A stretch of DNA of 64,000 bases, taken from contig JAXLQV010000001.1 in assembly GCA_046331465.1 (NCBI GenBank), forward strand, positions 1,860,001 through 1,924,000, given 5' to 3'. Both the position numbers and the translations under genes were made by a program. This document shows positions 50,715 to 60,001 of the stretch, piece after piece. Positions within the stretch are counted from its first letter, which is position 1, and each line of letters starts with the position of its first letter. Below the pieces are notes generated by a model. It worked only from the letters and a program-made list of their open reading frames with translations. It did no database searches and was not told the DNA's origin. Source of the DNA: UBA5066 sp046331465. Lineage in GTDB: Bacteria > Acidobacteriota > Thermoanaerobaculia > UBA5066.

Positions 50715-51983
50715 TCAGGCCCCGCGGGGCGCCGCCCGCGCGGTGAGCGAGAGGTTCCGGGCGAGGAGGGTGAGCCCCGCGACGACCGGGATCCCCATCA
50801 CCGACGCGGCGGAGACGAAGGGGGGCCACGCGATGGCCGGGAACTCGAGGAGCCGGAGGAGGGCGCCGCCGACGACGAGAGCCACGGAAGCGCGCTGCAG
50901 GGCTCCCGACGCGAGGGTCCGCCCGAAGAGGAAGGGCGCGAGACGCCCGGCGGCGCCGACGACGAGGAGCGTGACGAACCCGACCGTGAAGAGGTGGCGC
51001 GTCGCGTCCTCCCACCAGCGGTTGCGGACGGCGAGGGGCGTCAGGCGGGCGAGCGCGACCGTTGCGGCCTGGGCGGCCGCCCAGAGACCGAGCGCCGAGA
51101 ACGAGAGGCGGACGGCCGTGTCCGAGGCGCGGAGGCTCGGCTCGGCCACCGCCCGCGTTCCCCGCGCGGAGGCGAGGCCGGTCGCCCGGAGGTAGAGGAG
51201 GACCGCGAGGGCCACGAGGAGCTGCCCGCCGTCGCGGAGGGCGAGCGCGAGCGGGGCGGGGACGACGGAGATCCAGGAGGCGAGCGCGATCGCGACGCCG
51301 GCGGCCTGGAGCGCGAGCGCCCTCCCGACGAGGCGGCGGTTCACCTCGGGACGGCCGAGCGACGGCGCCAGGCGGAGCCCGACCGTGAAGCCGGCCGCGA
51401 GGAGGCCTCCGGAGAGGGAGGCGTCGGAGAAGGACTCCGCGAGCGGGCGCGGGAGGGCCGAGCCGTTCCCTGCCGCGATCCAGAGCGCCTGCAGGGCGTT
51501 GAGCCCGACGGCGAGGAGGAGGTAGGCGGAGGTCGCGGCCGACGCGAGCGCGAGCCGCCGCGCGCCGCCGTGAGGGCCCGGGCGCGCCTCGCCGAGGAGG
51601 AACGCGACGTACGACACGACGACGAGGGTCCCCGCGAGGAGGAGGGCCGCCGAGAGGACGACGCCGAGCCGGGCGAGCGGGAAGGCGGCGAACGGCTGGC
51701 AGACGTTCCGGAGGAGGATGGCCGAGAGGAAGAGGCCGAACGTGACGCGCGGCATCCTCCGCGGCTCGGCGCGGAGGCCCGCCGGCAGGGCCGCCTCGAC
51801 GAGCCCGATCGCGAGGAGCCCCGCGAAGCCGAAGACCTGCGTGTGGCCGTGGATCTGCCGATGGTCGACCGGGAAGTCGTGGCCGAGCCCGGCCGAGAGG
51901 AGGTAGACCGCGCCCGCCGTGGCGCCGAGCGTGAGCGTGAGGCCGAACGAGGCGGCCACCCACCTGAGCCGGACGCGGGTCAT
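50715..51983 (-). CDS. nnrS: NnrS-family membrane protein
   Basis: 422 residues with about twelve hydrophobic segments. HRQIHGHTQVFGFAGLLAIG near the N-terminus and RWWEDATRHLFTVGF in the second half match NnrS, a haem- and copper-containing membrane protein that protects cells from nitric oxide stress and is usually regulated with denitrification genes. ATG at 51983. The 49-base divergent spacer to the kinase gene has no TGA-N6-TCA palindrome, so it is not obviously in the same regulon as nosZ. It fits a lifestyle exposed to nitrogen oxides. Confidence 0.85.
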   Translation of the reverse strand: MTRVRLRWVAASFGLTLTLGATAGAVYLLSAGLGHDFPVDHRQIHGHTQVFGFAGLLAIGLVEAALPAGLRAEPRRMPRVTFGLFLSAILLRNVCQPFAAFPLARLGVVLSAALLLAGTLVVVSYVAFLLGEARPGPHGGARRLALASAATSAYLLLAVGLNALQALWIAAGNGSALPRPLAESFSDASLSGGLLAAGFTVGLRLAPSLGRPEVNRRLVGRALALQAAGVAIALASWISVVPAPLALALRDGGQLLVALAVLLYLRATGLASARGTRAVAEPSLRASDTAVRLSFSALGLWAAAQAATVALARLTPLAVRNRWWEDATRHLFTVGFVTLLVVGAAGRLAPFLFGRTLASGALQRASVALVVGGALLRLLEFPAIAWPPFVSAASVMGIPVVAGLTLLARNLSLTARAAPRGA

Positions 51984-52032
51984 GGACGCGGATCATCGCG
52001 GGGCGGGGGTGGTCCGCGCTAGTCTCTTTCGC

Positions 52033-53517
52033 ATGGCGCTCCCGGTCGTCGGCGGAACGTACGAGGTCGTGGGGAAGCTCCGCGAGGGGGGGATGGGCGC
52101 CGTCTACCGCGTCCGCCACCTCCTCCTCGACGAGCCGCGCGTCATCAAGGTGATGCGGGCCTCGATGGAGGAGGACCCGCACGCCCTCGAGCGCTTCCGG
52201 CGCGAGGCGGAGATGGCGCGCCGGCTCTCGCACCCGAACGTCGCGGTCCTGCACGACTTCGCCGAGGCGCAGCCGGGGACCTTCTACATGGTGATGGAGC
52301 TGATCGACGGGCCGAGCCTGTCGGACGTCATGGGGACGCGGAAGCTCCTCCCGGTCGTCGTCCTCCTCGACCTCGCGGCGCAGGCCCTCGACGGGCTCCA
52401 CTACCTCCACGAGGAGGGGATCGTCCACCGCGACGTCTCGCCCGAGAACCTGATGGTCGCCGACGTGGCGGGGCGCGCCGTCGTGAAGATCATCGACCTC
52501 GGCGTCGCCAAGCGGCCGGACGAGGAAGGGCTCACGACGACCGGGATCTTCGTCGGCAAGCTCCGGTACGCCTCCCCCGAGCAGCTCGGCGCGCTCCCGA
52601 AGGGCGAGACGATCGACGGCCGGAGCGACGTCTACTCGATGGGGTGCGTCCTCTACCACCTCCTGACGGGGAGCCCGGCCTACCTCGCCGAGACGCCGCA
52701 GGCGTGGGTGCGGCAGCACGTGATGGAGCGGCCGCGCCCGTTCGCGACGACGGACCGGACCGCCCGCGTCCCCGAGCCGGTCCGGCACGCGGTCCTGAAG
52801 TCGCTCGCGAAGAAGAGGGAAGAGCGCTTCGCGAGCGCCGCGGAGTTCGCGGCGACCCTCCGCGCCCTCCGCGACGCCCTCGCGAACGAGGACGGCGTCG
52901 AGGCCACGAAGCGCCACATCGAGAGCGCCCGGGCCGTCCTCGCCGCGGCGCGCGAGGCCGGGTCGGAGAAGGGGAGCCCGGTCACGGTCCAGGAGCTGGT
53001 CGGCGGAGGGCTCGTTCCGCCGGTCCCCGGCGCCCCGGAGCCGGCCGCGGCGACCGGGGAAGAGGCGACCGTCCGCCTCTCGTCCTCGAGCCCCGGCTCC
53101 GCCGCGCGGCGCCAGGGCCCGGGACCCGGGAGGGGCCGCGTGTGGGCCGCCGTGGCCGCCTCGGTCGTCCTCCTCCTGGGGGCCGGGGGAGCCTGGCTCT
53201 TCCTGAGGACGAAGGCCCCGGCGCCGGCCGCGGCCGCCGCTCCTGGAGTCCTCGCCCTGAACGCGAGCCCGTGGGGCCGCGTCGTCTCGGTCGTCGAGGA
53301 GTCGTCCGGGGCGACGTTCGAGGCGGGAGCCGTCGTGACGCCCTGCCGCATCGCCCTCCCGGCCGGCCGCTGGCGCGTCGTCGTTCGCGGGGCGGACGGA
53401 GCGGAAGCCGCCGTCACCGCCGTCGTCCCCGCCGGAGAGGAACGCCGGGTCCACGTCGACCTCCCCGGCTTCGACGTCGAGACGGCCGTCCGGAGCGTCG
53501 TCCCCGATGGCGCGTAG
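52033..53517 (+). CDS. Membrane Ser/Thr protein kinase with PEGA-like tail (module 1)
   Basis: 494 residues from the ATG at 52033. The kinase domain has GKLREGGMGAVYRV, VIKVM, HRDVSPENLM, IIDLGVAK (DLG in place of DFG) and YASPEQLG. A Ser/Pro linker, one membrane helix (WAAVAASVVLLLGAGGAWLF, about 377-396) and an extracytoplasmic domain follow. The domain starts LALNASPWGRVVSVVE and contains LPAGRWRVVVRGADG, a PEGA-like pattern. Signals from the periplasmic domain may pass to the cytoplasmic kinase. The downstream secreted TPR gene overlaps its end by 11 bases. The same pair occurs again at 61489-64000. Confidence 0.9.
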   Translation: MALPVVGGTYEVVGKLREGGMGAVYRVRHLLLDEPRVIKVMRASMEEDPHALERFRREAEMARRLSHPNVAVLHDFAEAQPGTFYMVMELIDGPSLSDVMGTRKLLPVVVLLDLAAQALDGLHYLHEEGIVHRDVSPENLMVADVAGRAVVKIIDLGVAKRPDEEGLTTTGIFVGKLRYASPEQLGALPKGETIDGRSDVYSMGCVLYHLLTGSPAYLAETPQAWVRQHVMERPRPFATTDRTARVPEPVRHAVLKSLAKKREERFASAAEFAATLRALRDALANEDGVEATKRHIESARAVLAAAREAGSEKGSPVTVQELVGGGLVPPVPGAPEPAAATGEEATVRLSSSSPGSAARRQGPGPGRGRVWAAVAASVVLLLGAGGAWLFLRTKAPAPAAAAAPGVLALNASPWGRVVSVVEESSGATFEAGAVVTPCRIALPAGRWRVVVRGADGAEAAVTAVVPAGEERRVHVDLPGFDVETAVRSVVPDGA

Positions 53518-54352
53518 CGCCTTCCTCGCGCTCCTCGTCGTCTCCCTCGCCGCCCCGGTCGCGGCGCAGCAGGCGACACCCGGGCAGGTCGCCTACGTCG
53601 AGGGGCTCCGCGCGTTCGACGGCGGGGACTACGGCACGGCCGCGGCACGGATGCGGACGGCGCTCGCGGAGGACCCGCGCGAGGCGACGGCCCGTTTCCG
53701 CTACCGCGCCCAGAACGCGGAGGACTACTTCCCGCACCTCTGGCTCGGCCTCTCCCTCGAGAAGCTCGGCGAGAAGGAGGGCGCGCTCCGCGAGCTGGGC
53801 GAGTCCCGGAGGCAGGGGGCCGTCGACGCGCGCCCCGCCCTCCGCATGATCCTCGACTCCTCGCTGGCGCGCGTCACGCCGCCGACACCGGTCCCGACGG
53901 CGACGCCTGCTCCCGTCGTCGAGCCGACGCGCGAGGCGCCGCTGCCGGCACCGACGGCCGTCCTTCCTCTCCCCACCCGGTCCCTCCCGGCGGCGTCCCC
54001 CGCCGCCGTGGCCGTTCGCTCTCCGGCGAGCCCCGCCCCGACCCCGGCGCCGGGGCGCGGTTCGGGCGCGGGCGCCGTCCGTGCGGGCCTCCGGGCCTTC
54101 TTCCGGGGCGACTACGCCGAGGCGGAGAGGCTCCTCGCCCCGGAGGCGGAGCCGCGTCCCGTCGCGCGGCTCTTCCTCGCCTACACCCTCGGAGGGCGCT
54201 ACCTCGTCGCCGAGCCGGGCGACGCGGCGCTCCTCGCGCGGGCGCGCTCCGAGTACTCCGCCGCGCTCCTCGCCGGAGCCCCGGCCGACGCCGGGCCGTG
54301 GGTCTCGCCGGCGATCCTCTCCCTCTTCGGGGCGGCGAACGGAGCCCGCTAG
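53507..54352 (+). CDS. Secreted TPR-like protein (module 1)
   Basis: 281 residues. Signal peptide (AFLALLVVSLAAPVAAQQ), a TPR-like segment GQVAYVEGLRAFDGGDYGTA through LWLGLSLEKLGEKEGAL, a Pro/Thr-rich linker and a second helical part AGLRAFFRGDYAEAERLLAP. It is probably periplasmic and the partner or ligand-sensing helper of the kinase upstream, whose last 11 bases it overlaps. Its stop shares the four bases CTAG (54349-54352) with the convergent NHL gene, so neither transcript can end between them. Its relative is the partial gene at 63035. Confidence 0.78.
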   Translation: MARSAFLALLVVSLAAPVAAQQATPGQVAYVEGLRAFDGGDYGTAAARMRTALAEDPREATARFRYRAQNAEDYFPHLWLGLSLEKLGEKEGALRELGESRRQGAVDARPALRMILDSSLARVTPPTPVPTATPAPVVEPTREAPLPAPTAVLPLPTRSLPAASPAAVAVRSPASPAPTPAPGRGSGAGAVRAGLRAFFRGDYAEAERLLAPEAEPRPVARLFLAYTLGGRYLVAEPGDAALLARARSEYSAALLAGAPADAGPWVSPAILSLFGAANGAR

Positions 54353-57300
54353 AAGCCGATCGCCACGCCGCTCCCGGGCGGGACGCCTCCCGCGGGCGTC
54401 AGGAGGAGGTTCTTCGTGTCGCCCGTCCTGTTGTCGATCTTCGTGACGACGGCCGAGACGAGGCCCTGCGCGGCCTCGTCCGCCGTGACGACGCACTCGA
54501 CGTTCGTCCGGTCCTTGCGGCGCTCCTCGCTGTCGAGGCCGAGCTCGCGGAAGACGGTCGAGAGCTGCCGCTTCTCGTACGCCGCGAGCTCGAGCGTCGC
54601 CTCGGCGACGGGCGAGGTCCGGTTCGCCGCCTCGTAGAGCCGCACGACGACCTTCGCGGGCTTGCCGGTGACCTCGTTGAGGATCAGGTTCGCGCGCGTC
54701 CCGACGCCCGGCGTCACCGACTGCTCGAGGCCGTCGACGTAGAGCGACGCGAGCGAGGCGGAACCCGTGAGCGCCTCTCCCGGGATCGGGACGACGGGGA
54801 AGGAGTCGCCGAGCGTCCCGGTGTCGGTCGCGGAGAAGACCTTCGCGTAGAGGAGGCCGTTCTGCGTGGAGGCGAGGAAGACCGGCCCCTGCGAGGGCTG
54901 TCCCTTCGGGAGGCCGAAGAGCTGCTCGAGGACGTTCGCGTACTCGACGGTCTGGCGCCCCGGCACCGTGACCGTCTTCACGTGCGTTTCGCCCGCGGTG
55001 AGGTCGTTGTAGGTGAGCTGGAACGTCGCGGGAGAGGAGGAGAGGCTCGTGAAGCCGATGAGCGACTGGAACGTCCAGGGGGCGTCGGTCCCCGGGAAGG
55101 TCCGGTAGCCGTTCACGACCGCGGGGATGACGGACTTGACCGGGAGCGGGTCGGCAGCGAGCGGGGCACGTGCGGGGGAGCCGGCGGGCGCCGGCGTCAT
55201 CAGCTGGACGAGCGCGGGGCTCGCGGCGGCGGAGGCGCTCCGGCCGACCCAGGTGACCGCGTCGTCCGTGAAGTTGTCGATCTGGGTGACGATCGAGGAG
55301 ACGGCGCCCGCACCCGACTCGATCTCGACGTCGATCCGGCCGAGGTCGAGGACGCCCCCCGGCGCCCCGAGCCGGCCGGCGACGCCGGAGAGCTGCCTGT
55401 GCCCGTAGCGCGGCACGTCGAGGCGCTCGAAGCCGAGGACGTTCCCGCCCCGGTCGGAGAGCGTCACCTTCACCTTCGCGCCGTCGAGCCCCGTCGTCTC
55501 GGCGAGGATCAGGTTCGTCCGGAGCGCGGAGGTCGAGACGATGCCGGGGATGACCTGCGGCGCGCCGAGGAGCGCTCCCTCGCCCCGCTCGAACGTCGGG
55601 AGCTGGAAGCCGAACGTCCCGCCCGTCGAGGAGGGGGCGTCGACCGTCGACGTGACGGTCAGGAAGCCGATCTTCTCGGAGGCGGCGCGCACCTCGAGCG
55701 CGCCGACGACCGGCGGCGCCAGGCCGAAGAGCTGGACGAGGGGGTCGGTGAGCGAGACGACGTCGTTCGAGGGGACGACGACGACGGCCCGCTTCACGCG
55801 CGTCGCGTCCCAGCCGTCGAGGTCGGTCGGCGTGAAGACGAGCTCGGCCTGGACGGGGTCGTTCCCGGCGTTCGAGAGGAGGAGGCGGGAGACGAACGTG
55901 TTCCCGATCGCCGAGGTCCCGCGGACGACGGAGGGGACGACGTACGACTTCGCCCCGCGCGCGAGCGGGGTCGTCCGGCCGCTGAGCGTCGCGGGCCGGT
56001 CGTTGTCCTGGACGAGGAGGCGCGCGGAGGCGCCCGACCTCGTCCGCACGGTGAAGTAGGTGTACCTGGGGAAGGCGGAGCCGTTCGGCGCGTTCGCGCG
56101 CTTCGTGTAGAGGCGGACGGCGCGCGTCGCTCCCGGGGCGATCGGCTGCGCGTTCCAGCCCGGCTCGGGAACGAGCCAGACCTCGGGGCCGACCTCGCCC
56201 GCCAGCTCCATCGGGAGGTTCCCCGGGTTCCGGATCCCGACGACGAGCGGCGCCCTCCCTGTGTCGTCCCCCGGGGCGCCGTCGAAGAAGGCGTACTCGG
56301 AGGGGACGCCGTCGACGAGGACCTGCGGCGTCGCCGACTCGGAGGCGCCGACCTTCAGGTTCACGAACGCGTAGGGGGTGATCGCGAGGCCCGCCCCCTG
56401 CGCCGCGACGAAGACGATCCCCTGGAAGGCGTCGGCGCGCGCGTTCGACGGACCGGAGAAACGGAGCTCGAACGTCTTCGGCTTCTTCGGCTCGAGGGAG
56501 ACGAAGACGGCGTCGGCGCCGGACGGGTCGACGATCGTGAAGAACGGCACGGAGGAGATCTCGGCCTTGCCGAGGATCGCGGAGACGGTCTGGCTGCCGA
56601 TGTTCTCGAGCGTGAAGCGGCTCCGCGCGTCCTCGAGCCGGTCGCCGACGCCGAGGACTGTCGCCGCGGGCGGGACGGTGAAGACGACGTTCGGCGCGCC
56701 GGCGATCGCCGTGACGGGGACGGCGGCCGACGGGGCGCTCGCGACCCCGGTCCCGCAGCCCGCGACGGCGCGGACGCGGTGCCAGTACGTCCCGGCCGAC
56801 CGGGCGAGGAACGACGCGTTCGTTCCGCGGGTCGCCTGGCGGTCGAGGACGCTGGTGAAGGACGAGGAGAGAGAGCGCTCGACGAGGAACGCGTCGCCCG
56901 CGGAGGGAGTCGCCGTGGTCTTCCACGTGACGACGTAGGTCTGCCCGGCGGCGACCGTTGCCGGCGCGAAGGCGAACGAGGGAATCGGCGGCGCCGTGCA
57001 GTCGCCCGAGACGGTGAAGCTCCTCACCGGCGACTCCTCGCGCCCGCCCGCGCTGCACGTCGAGCGGGCGACGACCCGCCAGCGGTAGGTCGTGCCCGGC
57101 TTCAGCCCGGAGACCGTCGCGGCCGTCGAAACGAGGTCGGCGAGGTAGAGCGGCGGGAGGAGCTCCGTCCCGAGGTAGAGGTCGTAGGCGGCCGCGTTCG
57201 CCGACGCCGTCCACGAGAGGGTCGCCGTCCCCGGGATTCCGGCAGCGCCGTCGGCGGGCGTGCCGAGGGCGAAGGGCCCGGGCGCGGCGCACGTACCGGC

Positions 57301-59967
57301 GGTCCGGAAGCCGCGGACGTCCGAGGAGGTCGACTTCGTCCTGTCGCACGCGGCGCGCGCCGTGACGGACCAGTAGTACGTCGTCCCGGGGAGGAGCGCC
57401 GGGAGCGAAGCGGCCGCGGTGCTGACCGAGGTCACTGTCAGGCCCGCCTTCGCGAGCGGAGGCGGGTTCGACGTCCCGAGGTAGAGGTCGTACAGGCCGG
57501 CCCCGGCCGCGGCCTGCCACGAGAACGTCGGCGCGGTGTCGACGCCGGTGGCCGCGGGCGGCGGCGCGACGAGCGCGACCTCCGGGGGCGCCGCGCAGCC
57601 GCCCGGCGTCGTGAACGCGCGGATCTCGGACCGCGCGGTCGAGACGCTCGGGCAGTACGGGTCGCCCTTGGCCGTGACGGCCCAGTAGTACGTCGTCCCT
57701 GCCTGGAGGTTTGCGACCGTGTAGACGGTGTCGACGACGTTCTCGGCGACCTTCTTCACCGGCGGGTTCACCGTGTCGAGGAGGACGTCGTACCGGAAGG
57801 CGCCCTTCGCGGCGTTCCACGAGAGGTAGGCGCCGGTGCCCGCCGTCGTCGCCCCGGGCGACGGGGAGGCGAGCGTCGGGGCCGGTACGGTGACGCAGGC
57901 GAGGACGGCGCGGACGCGGTTCGCGTACGTGTCCGCGATGAAGAGGTTCCCGGACGCGTCGACCGTCACCCCCTCGGGGTACGTGAGCCCCGCCTCGACC
58001 GCTGGGCCCCCGTCGCCGTAGAAGCCGAGGATCCCGGTCCCGGCGACCGTCGTGATGACCCGCGTCGCCGCGTCGATCCTCCGGATGCGCGGCCCCGCCG
58101 ACTCGGCGACGAAGACGTTCCCCGACGCGTCGATCGAGAGGCCCGCCGGGAAGTCGAGATACGCCTGCAGGGCCGGGCCGCCGTCTCCCACGGACGTCCC
58201 GCCGCCGGCGAACGTCGAGATCCTCCCGCTCCCCGCCTCCACCCGCCGGACCCGCCCGTCCTCCGTCGCGACGTAGAGGTTGCCGGAGGCGTCGAGCGCG
58301 ACGCCGCGCGGCCCACCGATCTTCGCGGCCGTGGCGGGGCCGCCGTCGCCGTCGTACCCCTCCGTCCCGGTTCCGGCCACCGTGCTGATCACGCCGGACG
58401 CGTCGACCTTCCGGACCCGGTAGGCGTCCCGCTCCGCGATGTAAGTGGCGCCGGCTCGGTCCGTGGCCAGGCTCCACGGCGAGGAGAGGCGCGCGGACGT
58501 CGCCGCGCCGCCGTCGCCGGTCTGGCTGCCGCCTCCCGCGACGACGCGGATCAGGCCCGTCGTCCTGTCGACCTTTCGCACCGTGCCGAGCGGGATCTCC
58601 GCGATCAGCAGGTTCCCCGAGGCGTCGAACGCGATGCCCGACGGGAAGACGAGCATGGCTGACTCCGCCGGCCCGCCGTCGGGGCCCGTGCCCCCTCCGG
58701 CGTACGTCGAGATCGTCCGGTCCTCGCGGTGGAGGCGTCGGATCCGCTGGTTCTCGACGTCGGAGATGTAGAGGTCCCCGTCGGGCCCGACGGCGGTTCC
58801 GAACGGCATCCGGAGGGCAGCCGAGGTGGCCGGGCCGAGGTCGCCGAGGTAGCCGTAGTCGCCGTTGCCCGCGATCGTGAAGATGACCGTCGTGTCGAAG
58901 GAGATCCTCCGGACGCGGTTTGGGCTGTCCTCGACGACGACGAGCCCCGTCCCGCTCGGGTCGGTCGCGAGGGCCCGGGGCGAGAGGGAGGCCGCCGACG
59001 CCGGGCCGCCGTCGCCGGAGGAGCCGGAGTCGCCGGTGCCGGCGTAGGTGGTGATGGCGCCGGTGGCGGCGTCGACCCGCCGGATCCGCGCGTTGGAGGC
59101 GTCCGCGATGAAGAGCCCGCCCGCCGGGTCGAGGGCGAGGCCGAGGGGGGCGTCGAGGCGGGCGTCCTTCGCCGGCCCGCCGTCTCCCGAGAAGCCGGCC
59201 TGGCCCGTCCCGGCGACGGTCGAGATGATCCCCGTCGCGCGGGCCACCCGGCGGACCCGGTTCCCGAGGCCCTCGGCGACGTAGACGTCCCCGGACGCGG
59301 CGACGGCGACCGAGGCGGGAGAGTGGAGCGAGGCGGCGACGGCCGGGCCCCCGTCGCCGTCGGACGCGGCGCTCCCGTTGCCGGCCACGGTCGTGACGAC
59401 GAGAGTGCCGAGGTCGATTTTCCGGACGCGGTTGTTCTCGACGTCGCAGACGAGGAGGTTCCCGTCCGCGTCGAGAGCCAGCGCGGACGGCACGGCGAAC
59501 GCGGCCGAACGGGCCGGGCCGCCGTCGCCCGAGTAGCCCCACTCTCCGGTGCCGGCGACCGTCTCGATGACCCCCGTCCCGGCCCGTACGCGGCGGATCC
59601 GGTTGTTGTCGGTGTCCGCGACGTAGAGGTTGCCGTTCCGGTCGAACGCGAGGCCGGACGGGCGGGCGAGCGTCGCTCCCCAGGCAGGCCGGCCGTCTCC
59701 CGCGTAGCCGACCGCTCCGGTGCCCGCGACGGTCGAGATCTTCCCCGTACCGCGGTCGACCTTCCGGACGCGGTGGTTCTCCGAGTCGGCGACGTAGAGG
59801 TTGCCGGCGGCGTCGTAGACCGCGGCCTGGGGGTAGGCGAGGGCCGCGGCCGTCGCCAGCCGTCCGTCGTCGCTTCCGCCTCCCGCGATCGTGAAGATGG
59901 TCTGCGCTTCGGAGACGCTCGAGGCCGACAGGAGAAGGACGAGGGCGGCGGCGGTTCTGCGGCTCAC
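54349..59967 (-). CDS. Giant secreted NHL-repeat protein with FN3-like domains
   Basis: 1872 residues from a GTG at 59967; signal peptide ends near SVSEAQT. Residues about 24-670 hold 12 repeats of about 55 residues, each with GDGGPA-type turns, LYVADxxNxRVRKV strands and ISTVAGTG. These NHL units should make two six-blade beta-propellers or one large fold. Four FN3-like modules follow (about 690-1085; for example TLSWTASANAAAYDLYLGTE). The last about 790 residues are beta-rich, with LNEVTGKPAKVVVRLYEA and similar units repeated, and are unassigned. The protein is probably at the cell surface and binds protein or polysaccharide. The FadL-like gene lies 34 bases upstream. Confidence 0.88.
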   Translation of the reverse strand: MSRRTAAALVLLLSASSVSEAQTIFTIAGGGSDDGRLATAAALAYPQAAVYDAAGNLYVADSENHRVRKVDRGTGKISTVAGTGAVGYAGDGRPAWGATLARPSGLAFDRNGNLYVADTDNNRIRRVRAGTGVIETVAGTGEWGYSGDGGPARSAAFAVPSALALDADGNLLVCDVENNRVRKIDLGTLVVTTVAGNGSAASDGDGGPAVAASLHSPASVAVAASGDVYVAEGLGNRVRRVARATGIISTVAGTGQAGFSGDGGPAKDARLDAPLGLALDPAGGLFIADASNARIRRVDAATGAITTYAGTGDSGSSGDGGPASAASLSPRALATDPSGTGLVVVEDSPNRVRRISFDTTVIFTIAGNGDYGYLGDLGPATSAALRMPFGTAVGPDGDLYISDVENQRIRRLHREDRTISTYAGGGTGPDGGPAESAMLVFPSGIAFDASGNLLIAEIPLGTVRKVDRTTGLIRVVAGGGSQTGDGGAATSARLSSPWSLATDRAGATYIAERDAYRVRKVDASGVISTVAGTGTEGYDGDGGPATAAKIGGPRGVALDASGNLYVATEDGRVRRVEAGSGRISTFAGGGTSVGDGGPALQAYLDFPAGLSIDASGNVFVAESAGPRIRRIDAATRVITTVAGTGILGFYGDGGPAVEAGLTYPEGVTVDASGNLFIADTYANRVRAVLACVTVPAPTLASPSPGATTAGTGAYLSWNAAKGAFRYDVLLDTVNPPVKKVAENVVDTVYTVANLQAGTTYYWAVTAKGDPYCPSVSTARSEIRAFTTPGGCAAPPEVALVAPPPAATGVDTAPTFSWQAAAGAGLYDLYLGTSNPPPLAKAGLTVTSVSTAAASLPALLPGTTYYWSVTARAACDRTKSTSSDVRGFRTAGTCAAPGPFALGTPADGAAGIPGTATLSWTASANAAAYDLYLGTELLPPLYLADLVSTAATVSGLKPGTTYRWRVVARSTCSAGGREESPVRSFTVSGDCTAPPIPSFAFAPATVAAGQTYVVTWKTTATPSAGDAFLVERSLSSSFTSVLDRQATRGTNASFLARSAGTYWHRVRAVAGCGTGVASAPSAAVPVTAIAGAPNVVFTVPPAATVLGVGDRLEDARSRFTLENIGSQTVSAILGKAEISSVPFFTIVDPSGADAVFVSLEPKKPKTFELRFSGPSNARADAFQGIVFVAAQGAGLAITPYAFVNLKVGASESATPQVLVDGVPSEYAFFDGAPGDDTGRAPLVVGIRNPGNLPMELAGEVGPEVWLVPEPGWNAQPIAPGATRAVRLYTKRANAPNGSAFPRYTYFTVRTRSGASARLLVQDNDRPATLSGRTTPLARGAKSYVVPSVVRGTSAIGNTFVSRLLLSNAGNDPVQAELVFTPTDLDGWDATRVKRAVVVVPSNDVVSLTDPLVQLFGLAPPVVGALEVRAASEKIGFLTVTSTVDAPSSTGGTFGFQLPTFERGEGALLGAPQVIPGIVSTSALRTNLILAETTGLDGAKVKVTLSDRGGNVLGFERLDVPRYGHRQLSGVAGRLGAPGGVLDLGRIDVEIESGAGAVSSIVTQIDNFTDDAVTWVGRSASAAASPALVQLMTPAPAGSPARAPLAADPLPVKSVIPAVVNGYRTFPGTDAPWTFQSLIGFTSLSSSPATFQLTYNDLTAGETHVKTVTVPGRQTVEYANVLEQLFGLPKGQPSQGPVFLASTQNGLLYAKVFSATDTGTLGDSFPVVPIPGEALTGSASLASLYVDGLEQSVTPGVGTRANLILNEVTGKPAKVVVRLYEAANRTSPVAEATLELAAYEKRQLSTVFRELGLDSEERRKDRTNVECVVTADEAAQGLVSAVVTKIDNRTGDTKNLLLTPAGGVPPGSGVAIGF

Positions 59968-60001
59968 GGCAGGCGACCTCCCCGGCCCGCGGGGGCCGGC
60001 G

